Shown here: positions 35,301 to 43,824 of the stretch, piece by piece | Numbering within the stretch: the first letter of the stretch is position 1 | How the letters are laid out: each line of letters starts with the position of its first letter | Assembly (NCBI GenBank): GCA_013298595.1 | Contig: JAAFIG010000009.1 | Span: 83,216 to 147,215 of the forward strand | Source: Deinococcales bacterium | GTDB taxonomy: Bacteria > Deinococcota > Deinococci > Deinococcales > JAAFIG01 | Reading direction: 5' to 3' | DNA length: 64,000 bases | Translations under genes and position numbers: made by a program | Notes under the pieces: generated by a model | What the model saw: only the letters and a program-made list of their open reading frames with translations | Told to the model about the DNA's origin: nothing | The model's database searches: none

Positions 35301-36077
35301 TTATAGCAACTCGAGACGATAAAAAGTTTGTTCACCTGTGTCATGTAAATCTGTAACAACATAACCACACTGAAAATAATGAGCAAACACCACCCGATGC
35401 GCTTCCCGCCACGTCCGAGCCGCCTCGAGATTCTGTGCTTTTAGCACATTGATATCTCGAGGGCTTTGAATTAACAAAACCCCTTCTGCTTGTAAATTTG
35501 GCATGGTTGCACAAGCTTTGGAGTCTGCCTCGAGCACCAAAGTTCCCGAAGGTGCAGTTTTTGCTTTCTCGAGCATTATTTTGGTTAAATCCCATTCAAC
35601 AAAAAACCGATCTGCGGGCAAACCAGCGTAAATTCCACCACGCAACGCATACCAATCTGGGTGATACGAAACCGCTCTGGCATTTAATTTACCCAAATTC
35701 AAACGCGCATTTTTGGTTAAAAGCGGATCAAACGTCCAAGTCATTAAGCTGTACCCCATCGCCACAGCTCGAGATCGTTGATGCAATTTTAAGCGAGTGG
35801 CTAAACCACTGGCTTGATGCTCTGGGCGAATTGCCAGCATATGCGAATGCTGCACCAAAACACCTTTGTACATGGCAGGGAAACTATACGCAAAACCCAC
35901 AGGCACACTCGAGCCAACCACAAACGCCGCACAAACCACTCCACCCATATGGGCATGAACCGTGAACAAACTAGCAGGGGTTAAATCCCGATCTGGATAC
36001 CCCCACGCACTTTGTTGAACATCCTCGAGTCCTTCCATGTCAAAAGCATTCTCGAGGTCTTTAATGATGTACTCCAT
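35301..36077 (-). CDS. Predicted GNAT superfamily acetyltransferase (COG3375-like)
   Basis: A 258-residue protein with one GNAT-type core in the N-terminal half: LVQHSHMLAIRPEHQASGLATRLKLHQRSRA carries motif A (here Q-x-S-G-L-A), followed by the strand YSLMTWTFDPLLTKNARLNLGKL, which is characteristic of the large-GNAT COG3375 group. The C-terminal third is less conserved. Relatives are annotated only as predicted acetyltransferases or cholesterol-related proteins without firm function. It starts 19 bp after the MFS gene on the same strand, and TACACT at 36089-36084 sits exactly 6 nt upstream of its ATG, so it can be expressed independently as a leaderless transcript. Confidence 0.8.
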   Translation of the reverse strand: MEYIIKDLENAFDMEGLEDVQQSAWGYPDRDLTPASLFTVHAHMGGVVCAAFVVGSSVPVGFAYSFPAMYKGVLVQHSHMLAIRPEHQASGLATRLKLHQRSRAVAMGYSLMTWTFDPLLTKNARLNLGKLNARAVSYHPDWYALRGGIYAGLPADRFFVEWDLTKIMLEKAKTAPSGTLVLEADSKACATMPNLQAEGVLLIQSPRDINVLKAQNLEAARTWREAHRVVFAHYFQCGYVVTDLHDTGEQTFYRLELL

Positions 36078-36096
36078 ATGCTTAGTGTATCAGTGT

Positions 36097-37257
36097 CTAT
36101 CCATCCGAGGTTGGTGCAGGTTGCAACAACGCAATCAATGCACCTAAAAACAACACAACTGCCGACCATGCCAAACCAATTTGTAAACCACCCGCAGTAT
36201 CGCTCAGCCAGCCAGAAATCAGTGGACCGACACTTTGCCCAGCCGCAAAAACAATGGTGAATAAGGTAATCCCAGCACTCCATGCACTCGAGGGTAAGTA
36301 CCGCCGAGCTAACGCCGTAGTAGCGCTAACCACCGATAGAAACGAACCAAAACACAGCGCCGATAACAACATCACCATAAACTGGCTCGAGAAAAGTGGT
36401 AAAACTGCACCAACTGCCACCACTGCTAATGCCGCCGCTAAACCTCGAGCACCATGCCAAACAACTATTGGTGTGCTCCAAACTCGAGCCACAAACATGG
36501 TGCTGAGACCAAGCATAGCCCAGAACAAAGCAATCTCGAGGGTTGTTGCCCCACGGCTTTTCATAAATGCCACCGAGAATGTCATATACGCAATGTATCC
36601 AAGGGCAAAGCAGGCATATGCTAGTAACGAAAATTTGAGCTGCCATGCCGACCACTTGTGGCTACTCAAGGTTGTGGTTTTGAAATCAGGTAAATGCCAC
36701 GCAGCCAAACTCGAGAAAATCGCAAAAATCAGCGCAACAAAACCAAGAGCAACCCATAAAACACGCCAATTAAATTGCAACTCGAGCGCAAATGGTAAAG
36801 AAATTCCTGAGAGTAAAATCCCAAAACCAGCCCCTGCATAATACGTGCTCAGCATGGTAGCAGCTTGTTTTGGGTAACTCGAGGCAGCATGGGCGATCAG
36901 TACACCGCCTGCGATAAATACCACCGCACCACTGATCCCAGCGAGGCAACGCAACACCAATAACCACAGATAATTATCGGAGAAGCCACTGCCAATTAAT
37001 GCCAAACTAGTCAGTACTAAACCACCCATAAAAGCCTGACGTGTACCAAGTGCTGGCATGAAAATACTTGCCAATAATGCACCGAATAAATACCCTAGCG
37101 CATTCGCTGTGTTCATACCACCCGCTAAAGCATATGTCCAACTCAATTCTGCTTGCATCGGCGGTAATAACAACGCATAGGCAAACCGTGCCAAACCAAG
37201 TGCCACCGTTGCACCTAATGCCAAACCAATGGCTGTTTGTATGGCTCGAGAGAGCAC
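36097..37257 (-). CDS. MFS transporter, YbfB/YjiJ family
   Basis: A 386-residue inner-membrane protein with about twelve hydrophobic segments. The opening AIGLALGATVALGLARFAYALLLPPMQAEL is the signature of the YbfB/YjiJ branch of the major facilitator superfamily, whose substrates are mostly unknown exported compounds. The open frame extends to 37344, but GTG at 37257 has GGAGG 7 nt upstream (inside the end of the flavin reductase gene) and removes an N-terminal tail that is not part of the family; I chose it. It therefore starts 2 nt after the flavin reductase stop and is translationally coupled to it. The pair diverges from an ArsR-type regulator, the likely controller. Confidence 0.85.
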   Translation of the reverse strand: MLSRAIQTAIGLALGATVALGLARFAYALLLPPMQAELSWTYALAGGMNTANALGYLFGALLASIFMPALGTRQAFMGGLVLTSLALIGSGFSDNYLWLLVLRCLAGISGAVVFIAGGVLIAHAASSYPKQAATMLSTYYAGAGFGILLSGISLPFALELQFNWRVLWVALGFVALIFAIFSSLAAWHLPDFKTTTLSSHKWSAWQLKFSLLAYACFALGYIAYMTFSVAFMKSRGATTLEIALFWAMLGLSTMFVARVWSTPIVVWHGARGLAAALAVVAVGAVLPLFSSQFMVMLLSALCFGSFLSVVSATTALARRYLPSSAWSAGITLFTIVFAAGQSVGPLISGWLSDTAGGLQIGLAWSAVVLFLGALIALLQPAPTSDG

Positions 37258-37259
37258 GG

Positions 37260-37877
37260 TTATACCTCCGCTCGGAAATTCGAGCCAAGTTTTTGGGCAT
37301 GTCCAAAATAATGCCGAAACACGTACAGCAATGGCGACCAACAACTGGTGTCAATATGGTTTGTGTTTGACAAAACCATATTTTCATGAGCATGCACTTT
37401 TAACACCTGCATTTCCACAATACGGCACTCATCGGCAAGTCCAGCCGCATCTGTTGTACAGGCATGAATAGCCAAAACTTTTGCCTCGAGTTGCAACGGA
37501 CACTCGAGAATCCGACTTGGTTGCACCAGCTCACTTGGGCTTTGAGACCAACTTGCCATTGCAAATTTATTCGCCACAAACTGGTACCCCATTGTCACTT
37601 TAGACGATGGTACTGGGTTGCGCCCCGTTGTGGCAGCAATGCTTTCCACAGCCGCGTGCATATCGCTCGAGGGCAAGTTAATCACCGCTTCGCCGCACCG
37701 TTCAAGATTATAAAAACCCTGTCCATGAGCACTTAAACCCAGAATCACCCGATCCGCTAAAGCCCAAGCACTACTCATCACTGAAATATTACTCGAGCCA
37801 TCAGGGTTCAAGGTTGTTATCAGGGCAACAGGAGTACCAAAATACAAAATACTGGGCTTTATCGAAATTGTTTTCAC
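37260..37877 (-). CDS. Flavin reductase family protein (FMN-binding split barrel)
   Basis: A 205-residue protein of the flavin reductase-like FMN-binding split-barrel family. Visible features are the N-terminal PVALITTLNPDGSSNISVMSSAW, the FMN contact region HGQGFYNLERCGEAVINLPSSD and the late CRIVEMQVLKVH strand. Such proteins reduce FMN with NAD(P)H for a partner oxygenase or bind FMN themselves. Start GTG at 37877 has TAGATT (37889-37884) exactly 6 nt upstream. It forms an operon with the MFS transporter and diverges from the ArsR-type regulator across 83 bp. The combination suggests response to a small toxic or redox-active compound (inference). Confidence 0.85.
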   Translation of the reverse strand: MKTISIKPSILYFGTPVALITTLNPDGSSNISVMSSAWALADRVILGLSAHGQGFYNLERCGEAVINLPSSDMHAAVESIAATTGRNPVPSSKVTMGYQFVANKFAMASWSQSPSELVQPSRILECPLQLEAKVLAIHACTTDAAGLADECRIVEMQVLKVHAHENMVLSNTNHIDTSCWSPLLYVFRHYFGHAQKLGSNFRAEV

Positions 37878-37883
37878 CAGTGC

Positions 37884-37954
37884 AATCTAAAGTACAGCAA
37901 CAAAAAACGTTTCAAGTTTGATCGAAACAAAATAACTGCGTAAACCCGTACACT
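37884..37954. promoter_or_regulatory. Divergent leaderless promoters with candidate ArsR operator
   Basis: On the minus strand TAGATT (37889-37884) is 6 nt before the GTG of the flavin reductase. On the plus strand TACACT (37949-37954) is 6 nt before the ATG of the ArsR-type gene, and a CTCGAG overlaps that -10. Between them GTTTC (37909-37913) and GAAAC (37924-37928) form an inverted repeat with a 10-bp spacer, a weak candidate for the regulator's binding site. Confidence 0.45.
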
Positions 37955-37960
37955 CGAGCC

Positions 37961-38638
37961 ATGAAAGTGACCCAACAAGAAATTGCCCAACACGAACCGG
38001 ACCTTTCGAGCGCTGCTGCACTGATTGGCGAACCAACTCGAGCTACCATACTGACAGCCCTGATGACAGGCTTGGCATTACCTGCAGGTGAACTGGCTGA
38101 ACTGGCAGGAGTCAGCCCACAAACTGCCAGTATGCACCTGCAAAAACTGCTCGAGAACAATATGGTCAGTGTTGAAACACAAGGCAGACACCGCTACTAC
38201 CGACTCGAAAACAGCGATGTTGCCGTTGCCCTCGAAGCCCTGATGGTGATTGCACCAACCCAACCCAAAAAACGGCAATTACCTAACCAAGACATGTGTT
38301 ACGCCCGCACTTGTTACGACCACCTCGCGGGCTGGCTCGGTGTACTCCTTTGCCAAACCATGCTCGAGAACAACTGGATAACCCAACAACACCTCGAGTT
38401 CACTCCCACCGAACTCGGCAAAAATAAACTTGCATCACTGGGCATTCAACCCAGTCAAGCTCGAGCTTGCTTAGATTGGACAGAACGAAGACACCACATC
38501 GGTGGCGAACTCGGACGCAACATCACCACCTACTTACTCGAGCAAAAATGGGTTGTGCGCCACACCTCGAGCCGAGCCTTGCGGGTAACCGAAAAAGGCA
38601 TACTGGGATTACGAGACGTGTTTGGTATGCGATTGTAA
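37961..38638 (+). CDS. ArsR-family HTH transcriptional regulator
   Basis: A 225-residue regulator. Residues of about 15-95 form an ArsR-type winged helix (AAALIGEPTRATILTALM, then ELAELAGVSPQTASMHLQKLLENNMV and the wing GRHRYYRLEN). The remaining 120 residues are a C-terminal extension with CYARTCYDHLAGWLGVLL, which occurs in the larger ArsR subgroup seen beside transporters. The two Cys at about 109 and 113 could bind metal or sense thiol-reactive compounds. It is transcribed divergently from the flavin reductase-MFS operon and most likely represses it. The mRNA looks leaderless. A small GC-rich palindrome follows its stop. Confidence 0.85.
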   Translation: MKVTQQEIAQHEPDLSSAAALIGEPTRATILTALMTGLALPAGELAELAGVSPQTASMHLQKLLENNMVSVETQGRHRYYRLENSDVAVALEALMVIAPTQPKKRQLPNQDMCYARTCYDHLAGWLGVLLCQTMLENNWITQQHLEFTPTELGKNKLASLGIQPSQARACLDWTERRHHIGGELGRNITTYLLEQKWVVRHTSSRALRVTEKGILGLRDVFGMRL

Positions 38639-38640
38639 AG

Positions 38641-38671
38641 CAGGGTGAGGCACGCCTCACCGCTACGGGTT
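38641..38671. repeat. Dispersed GC-rich palindrome, copy 2
   Basis: GGTGAGGC (38644-38651), AC, GCCTCACC (38654-38661) form a perfect 8-bp stem, followed by CTACGGGTT (38663-38671), the same tail as in copy 1 at 10755-10763. It lies 3 bp after the ArsR-type gene and may also act as its terminator, as T-rich sequence follows. Confidence 0.6.
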
Positions 38672-38745
38672 AATTGTTATTTTATTGTCTTTCTGCGCTT
38701 TCTGGCTTAGGTCGTTATCCGCATGTGTTACGCTTTGGCTTACCG

Positions 38746-38751
38746 TACAAT
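38746..38751 (+). promoter_or_regulatory. Leaderless -10 element of the ABC-F gene
   Basis: TACAAT lies 6 nt upstream of the GTG start at 38758. Confidence 0.5.
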
Positions 38752-38757
38752 GCTTGA

Positions 38758-41205
38758 GTGTTGTTACGTGCTTTGGATTTACGTCTGGCTTTTGCTGATC
38801 GAGTGATTCTCGAGGGGGCTTCGTTGTTGCTTGAGGCTGGTCAGCGGGTGGCGTTAACAGGACGTAATGGGAGCGGTAAGACTTCGTTATTACGTATTTT
38901 GATGGGTGTGCAGGTTGCTGATGCTGGTTCGCTCGAGGTACTTGGGCGTTTGGGTTGGCTGATGCAAGACCCAAGTTTTTTGGGTTTGACAGTGCGTGAT
39001 GTAATGCTTGGTGCATTGGCACATTTGCGTGAATTAGAAGCAAAATTACGTTTACTCGAGCAAGAATTTGCAGCAGGTTCGGATGCGTGGGCGGCAACCC
39101 TCGAGGCATTTGAAATGGCGGGCGGTTATACAGCTGAAGCTCGAGCGGCAGCCACCTTAGAAGCCCTTGGTTTGGTGGGGATGCTGGATCGTGATGCCGA
39201 TACTTTGTCGGGTGGTGAGCGGACTCGTTTGGCTTTGGCAGTGGTGTTAATTGCACAACCCGAAGTGCTACTGCTGGATGAACCAACCAATCATTTGGAT
39301 ATTGCCATGCGTGAATGGTTAGAAAAACGCTTGCTCGAGTACCCTGGGGCGCTTTTGATTGTTTCGCATGATCGCCGTTTATTGGATGTGGTTTGTAAAG
39401 AAACATTGCATCTCGAGCGTGGGGTTTTAACGTTGTACGCTGGTGGGTACTCTAAATCCAGAGCTGCTCGGCTCGAAGCGCGGCGAATTCAGGCGAAATC
39501 AGCGCGGGTGGGTGGTTTTGAATTGCGACGTTTGCAACGAGCTGCTCAGACAGTCAGTGCTTGGGGGGTGAACAACACAAAATTGGCGCGTCGGGCTAAA
39601 GCACTGGCAACTCGAGCCGAACGCACCAAAGCCAGTTTGGTGGAAATGCCACCGCGTGAACGGGTACTGCGAATGAAACTCGAAAGTGGTGATGCTCGAG
39701 CCAAATTGGTTTTACGGGCAGAACGCATTGCAAAAACGTATGGTCAACGTTTGATTCTCGAGAAAGCCGATTTGCGTTTACGGGTTGGTGATCGGGTGGC
39801 GTTACTGGCAAAAAATGGGGCTGGTAAAACCACGTTACTCAAAATTTTACTAGGTGAAACGCCACCCGATGTGCCTAATCCGCTCGAGCCTCCCGAAGTG
39901 CGCTATGCCGATGGTGTGACAGTGGCGTATTTTGATCAAACGTTTCATGGTTTAGATGCTAAAAAACCTGTGCTCGAGCAATTAGAAGCCCGAGTTGGTA
40001 ATCGTAGTGCAGTAGCGTTGCTTGGGCGTTATGGTTTTCCTGCCGAAGCCCAAACCAGAGCACCAAACACACTTTCTGGTGGTGAACGTGCTCGGGCTGG
40101 GTTAGCACTGATTGCTGCCACTCGAGCTGATGTGCTGATTCTCGATGAACCGACCAATCATTTGGATGTTGAAACGCTTGAAGCTCTCGAGGAAGCCATT
40201 CTTGGCTATCCGGGCAGTGTTTTATTTGTCACCCATGATCGCAGTTTTGCTAAAGCCGTGGCAACTCGAGTGCTGACGATTGAAAATGCAAATTTACTCG
40301 AGTTCGCTGATGGCTTTGCTGGTTACGAGCGATTTCGTCGCGGTGAGCGCCGCACACTTGACCCTGCTCGTTTGCTTGAGGGTGAAAACCCGCCACCACC
40401 GCCTCGGCAGTACACGCCCGATCAGCAGATGCAGTTACTCGAGGAACGCAATGTTGAACTCGAAGATTTATTTTTGCATCGTGGTTTGACCGAACGCGAA
40501 TGGCAACGTTTTCGTATCGAGGCTCGAGCCATTGTGCTGCGTTTAGCTGAGTTATACGCTGATAAATTCTGTGCGCCACTTGAATTCGATCATGCCATAC
40601 ATATCCGCAAACTCGAGATTCGAGCCATTTGTGATGAAACCAGTACCACATGGCAATTCTGGATGAGAAACTCGAGTGGTTGCCCCAGTTTACGTGGAAA
40701 TCTTGATGGAACAACACTGGTACTTGAATGGTTAGGCGATACCACACACGCTCTGCCGTGGTTCAAAAAAACATTGTTACAAGGCGCTGTCAGTCTCGCT
40801 TTTGAACGAATCGGTTGCCAAGTAATCCAGCTTCCAGAAAATCTCGAGCCATTTGGTCAAAGTATACAGAGCCTCGAGTACGCACAAAAAATGGGTTTAA
40901 CTCGAGCCGTGCAACAACCTAAACGAAAACGTCGTAAAAAACGCAAAACCTCGAGCCAACTTATTTTTGCTACACCACAAAATCAGAATCCAAAATTGCA
41001 GAATCCACCTATGTCCAATACCCCAAATCCCCAAATCATAGCGGCGGGGCTTGCTTCGCCCAACCCTCGAGTCGGACGTTTACAGGCTTTACAGGCAAAA
41101 AAACAAATCGCTGTCCTGACTCAGGATGCGGTAGTCTCCTCTCCCCTACCGCTCCGACGGCGACGTAAACGCCGCAAAGCACCTCGGCTCGAGAATCCCG
41201 TATGA
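38758..41205 (+). CDS. ABC-F family ATPase with long basic C-terminal extension
   Basis: An 815-residue soluble ATPase with two nucleotide-binding domains and no membrane part, the ABC-F layout of ribosome-associated translation factors (EttA, Uup, antibiotic-resistance ABC-F). NBD1: Walker A 35-42 (GRNGSGKT), signature LSGGER from 150, Walker B LLLDEPTNHLD from 171. A basic linker follows. NBD2: Walker A 351-358 (AKNGAGKT), signature from 439, Walker B from 459. Typical members stop soon after NBD2; here about 290 residues follow, with an unrecognised alpha/beta segment and two basic clusters, KRKRRKKRK and RRRRKRRK. GTG at 38758 is chosen because TACAAT lies 6 nt upstream. The tail could bind rRNA (inference). 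A GC-rich hairpin-like sequence (about 41041-41060) lies within the tail. Confidence 0.85.
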   Translation: MLLRALDLRLAFADRVILEGASLLLEAGQRVALTGRNGSGKTSLLRILMGVQVADAGSLEVLGRLGWLMQDPSFLGLTVRDVMLGALAHLRELEAKLRLLEQEFAAGSDAWAATLEAFEMAGGYTAEARAAATLEALGLVGMLDRDADTLSGGERTRLALAVVLIAQPEVLLLDEPTNHLDIAMREWLEKRLLEYPGALLIVSHDRRLLDVVCKETLHLERGVLTLYAGGYSKSRAARLEARRIQAKSARVGGFELRRLQRAAQTVSAWGVNNTKLARRAKALATRAERTKASLVEMPPRERVLRMKLESGDARAKLVLRAERIAKTYGQRLILEKADLRLRVGDRVALLAKNGAGKTTLLKILLGETPPDVPNPLEPPEVRYADGVTVAYFDQTFHGLDAKKPVLEQLEARVGNRSAVALLGRYGFPAEAQTRAPNTLSGGERARAGLALIAATRADVLILDEPTNHLDVETLEALEEAILGYPGSVLFVTHDRSFAKAVATRVLTIENANLLEFADGFAGYERFRRGERRTLDPARLLEGENPPPPPRQYTPDQQMQLLEERNVELEDLFLHRGLTEREWQRFRIEARAIVLRLAELYADKFCAPLEFDHAIHIRKLEIRAICDETSTTWQFWMRNSSGCPSLRGNLDGTTLVLEWLGDTTHALPWFKKTLLQGAVSLAFERIGCQVIQLPENLEPFGQSIQSLEYAQKMGLTRAVQQPKRKRRKKRKTSSQLIFATPQNQNPKLQNPPMSNTPNPQIIAAGLASPNPRVGRLQALQAKKQIAVLTQDAVVSSPLPLRRRRKRRKAPRLENPV

Positions 41206-41206
41206 T
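41201..41206 (+). promoter_or_regulatory. Leaderless -10 element of the DUF2207 gene
   Basis: TATGAT lies 6 nt upstream of the GTG at 41213 and overlaps the stop codon of the ABC-F gene (41203-41205). Confidence 0.45.
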
Positions 41207-41212
41207 GTTTAT

Positions 41213-43045
41213 GTGAAATCAGCTTTGAGGTTCTTGTTTTTGCTTGCGGCATTGTTTTTGAATGTGGCATCAGCGAAGTCATTTTCGTTTTCGAGTATCG
41301 AGCAAGATATCTATTTTCAACCCAATGGTTCGGTGCGGGTGGTTGATACCCGTTCATATGACTTTAATGGGTCGTTTAGTAAAGCTTTTTTGACGGTTGA
41401 TACTCGAGGCAGTGTGGTTTTTTCTGGGGTCGAAGCCTTGGATGGGAAAGCTTTTTATGGTTTTTCAGTGGATGACAATACAGTGCGTTGGTCTTATGAT
41501 GCTGAGTCTGAAGCACGGACGTTTCGTATTACGTATGTTTTAAATAACGAAGTGGATGTGGCATCAGATGCAGCGAAGTTTGATCGTCAGGTACTCGAGC
41601 CTGTGCATCAGGCAGTTGGGCGGTATGTGGTGCGTTTACATGCACCTGCGGGAAATCCCGATTTGTTTAAGGTTTTTGTTTTTTCTCGGGATTCACGACT
41701 GGGAACTTTGGAGTTTGACACTGCCACTGGGGTGGCAACCATCAATCTCGAGGATGTGGCTGAAGATGAGTGGGTGCGGACATTTGTGTTGCTTCCTGCA
41801 AAACAATTTCTGATTCCAACTTTGACAGGTAAACAGTTGACTGCGTGGCTCGAGGGGTTAAAAGTGGAAACTAAGGCGTTTCGCAATGCCTCGAGTGCTG
41901 CTTTAGCGCAGGGTGGTTTTGCACCCCCACCCCCACCACCGCCTGCGTGGTTGTTGGCTTTGCCATTACTTGGCGCATTATTTTTTGGTAGCAATATTTG
42001 GAATGCGTATCAAAAATATGGTCGTGAACCAAGTATTCCCGAGGTTGGTAAGTATTATCGTGAACCTGCTCAGCCAATTCCGCCTGGTGTTGTGCCCTAT
42101 GTTTTATCGGCAATGAATCCTGGATCTGGTGCACTTGGTATGGCGATCAGTGCTACGCTAATTGATTTTACACGACGAGGTTTTCTCGAGTTGCAACGTG
42201 GCAAAACCAGTGGTTTTCTTGGTTTGGGCGCAAAAGAAGAAGTACAGTTTGCTTTGGTTAAAAACCCTCAAGCTGGTGAATTAACCACTTTTGAAGAGGA
42301 AATTTGGCGAATTACTAATCGTGCTCGAGGTTTTGATAATGTTGTTACCCAAACTGAATTACAGCATTATTTTACCTCTAATCCGAGTGCTGTTAATGCA
42401 CTGGTGACTATTCCCAGAGATTGGTACGAACAAACGCATGGAGCATTAATGGATACTGCTGATAGCGGTAAAACACTGCCTTGGACGATTGCGGCTTTTG
42501 TGGCGGGTGTAGCAGGTTTTGCTGGCGGTATTTTCTTACTTGCAAACAACGCTGAAGCTATTGGTATTGCTGTCATGGTAGCAGGTCTGATTACGATTCT
42601 GGGCGGTATTCTTGCTGGTATTGCTCTCTCGAGATGGCATGCTGATAAGTTACTTAATGCTAAGCGTTGGTTAGCCTATAAGCATTTCTTAACCGATTTT
42701 TCGCAAATGGAAACCGCTCCTGCCGAACACTTAAAACTCTGGGATTATCATTTTGTTTTTGCTACAGCACTTGGTGTTTCGCAAACTTATTTAAAAAACA
42801 TTAAAACCCTTGCAGAGCGTTACCCACAGTACTATCATGCTCCTTATTGGTTACCAAGTTCGTATTATCACAATAATTCAACAGCCCTGAATGACCTTGG
42901 TGCAATTGGTAGTTTAGCGGGTTTAGCCAGTAATTTATCAAGTTTAGAAAGTGCTCTCTCGAGCAGTTCTGGTAGTGGTGGTGGCTTTGGTGGTGGTAGT
43001 TCAGGAGGCTCGAGTGGTGGTGGTGGCTCTAGTGGCGCAAGTTAA
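41213..43045 (+). CDS. DUF2207 domain membrane protein
   Basis: A 610-residue membrane protein. A signal peptide (about 1-22) leads an extracytoplasmic DUF2207 domain (FSSIEQDIYFQPNGSVRVVDTRSYDF). A Pro-rich stretch and a transmembrane segment lie at about 240-260 (WLLALPLLGALFFGS), and two further ones at about 425-480. A cytoplasmic part and a Gly/Ser-rich tail (many GGG and SSG runs) complete it. This is the standard DUF2207 architecture, commonly found next to LemA, as here. Function is unknown; envelope maintenance or membrane stress is suspected for relatives. GTG at 41213 is supported by TATGAT 6 nt upstream. LemA follows after 31 bp with its own ribosome binding site. Confidence 0.85.
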   Translation: MKSALRFLFLLAALFLNVASAKSFSFSSIEQDIYFQPNGSVRVVDTRSYDFNGSFSKAFLTVDTRGSVVFSGVEALDGKAFYGFSVDDNTVRWSYDAESEARTFRITYVLNNEVDVASDAAKFDRQVLEPVHQAVGRYVVRLHAPAGNPDLFKVFVFSRDSRLGTLEFDTATGVATINLEDVAEDEWVRTFVLLPAKQFLIPTLTGKQLTAWLEGLKVETKAFRNASSAALAQGGFAPPPPPPPAWLLALPLLGALFFGSNIWNAYQKYGREPSIPEVGKYYREPAQPIPPGVVPYVLSAMNPGSGALGMAISATLIDFTRRGFLELQRGKTSGFLGLGAKEEVQFALVKNPQAGELTTFEEEIWRITNRARGFDNVVTQTELQHYFTSNPSAVNALVTIPRDWYEQTHGALMDTADSGKTLPWTIAAFVAGVAGFAGGIFLLANNAEAIGIAVMVAGLITILGGILAGIALSRWHADKLLNAKRWLAYKHFLTDFSQMETAPAEHLKLWDYHFVFATALGVSQTYLKNIKTLAERYPQYYHAPYWLPSSYYHNNSTALNDLGAIGSLAGLASNLSSLESALSSSSGSGGGFGGGSSGGSSGGGGSSGAS

Positions 43046-43076
43046 GTCCTCTCAAAGCAGTTTTTAAGGAGTCATT

Positions 43077-43625
43077 ATGGGTGTCATTATTGTACTGATC
43101 GTTTTGGGTTTACTGGCTATTTTTGCGATTGCAACATTTAATAACATTGTTTCACTCGAGAATCGAGTAGCGAATTCGCTTGGGCAAATAGATGTACAAC
43201 TCAAAAAACGTTCAGATCTTGTTCCTAATTTGGTCAGTACAGTCAAAGGCTACGCCGCTCATGAGAGCAGTTTATTTGAAAAAGTGACGGCTGCCAGAAG
43301 CCGTTTAGATACTGCCAGTGGTGTTGAAGAAAAAGCGGCTGCCTCGAGTGCGTTAAGTGGTGCGCTGCGAACTGTCTTTGCTGTTGCCGAGAATTACCCT
43401 GATTTAAAAGCCAATACCAGTTTTATTCAATTGCAATCCGAACTTGCCGATCTCGAGGATAAAATTGCGTATAGTCGCCAATTTTATAACGACACAGTGC
43501 TTGAATATAATAATTCGATTACAACCATTCCTGGGGTTTTCTTTGCTGGTCCAATGAGTAAAACCAAGAAAATCATGTTTGAAGCTTCTGAGGGTGATAA
43601 AGCCGTGCCAAGCGTTAGTTTTTAA
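43077..43625 (+). CDS. LemA family protein
   Basis: A 182-residue LemA protein. One N-terminal transmembrane helix (GVIIVLIVLGLLAIFAIATF) is followed by the long helical bundle with the family motif VANSLGQIDVQLKKRSDLVPNLV and the later ARQFYN-like segment YSRQFYNDTVLEYNN. LemA proteins are found beside DUF2207 or TPM-domain proteins and are thought to act in the envelope; their biochemical function is not settled. It starts with ATG after a clear AAGGAG, 31 bp downstream of the DUF2207 gene, and the two form an operon ended by a strong terminator. The length is standard. Confidence 0.9.
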   Translation: MGVIIVLIVLGLLAIFAIATFNNIVSLENRVANSLGQIDVQLKKRSDLVPNLVSTVKGYAAHESSLFEKVTAARSRLDTASGVEEKAAASSALSGALRTVFAVAENYPDLKANTSFIQLQSELADLEDKIAYSRQFYNDTVLEYNNSITTIPGVFFAGPMSKTKKIMFEASEGDKAVPSVSF

Positions 43626-43638
43626 TAAGAAAAATCTT

Positions 43639-43677
43639 AAAACGGATTCCAACATTGTATGGAATCCGTTTTGCTTT
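43639..43677 (+). terminator. Rho-independent terminator after lemA
   Basis: AAAACGGATTCCA (43639-43651) and TGGAATCCGTTTT (43660-43672) form a perfect 13-bp stem with an 8-nt loop, followed by GCTTTT. It lies 14 bp past the LemA stop. Confidence 0.85.
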
Positions 43678-43761
43678 TGGTTTACCGTTACCAACTCAGC
43701 TCAAGAATAGACTTCCTACGAAAGTTTTCGGCACAGGGGGGATTACAAAAAACCGTGTTCT

Positions 43762-43788
43762 GCAGGGCGAACCTTGTGTTCGCCCTGC
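43762..43788. repeat. GC-rich palindrome between lemA and the MBL gene
   Basis: GCAGGGCGAAC (43762-43772), CTTGT, GTTCGCCCTGC (43778-43788) form a perfect 11-bp stem. It shares the GGGCGA arm start with the palindromes at 10734 and 38641 but lacks the CTACGGGTT tail. It could terminate the convergent MBL gene, which ends at 43825 on the minus strand, or be another small dispersed element. Confidence 0.5.
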
Positions 43789-43824
43789 CCATATTGTTAT
43801 CATAAAATGATTTTCGCAGGAGGT

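Noticed and set aside
38663..39406. 247-codon minus-strand open frame opposite the ABC-F gene
   Set aside because: His/Pro-rich translation typical of an antisense shadow, covering well-conserved NBD1 motifs on the other strand.
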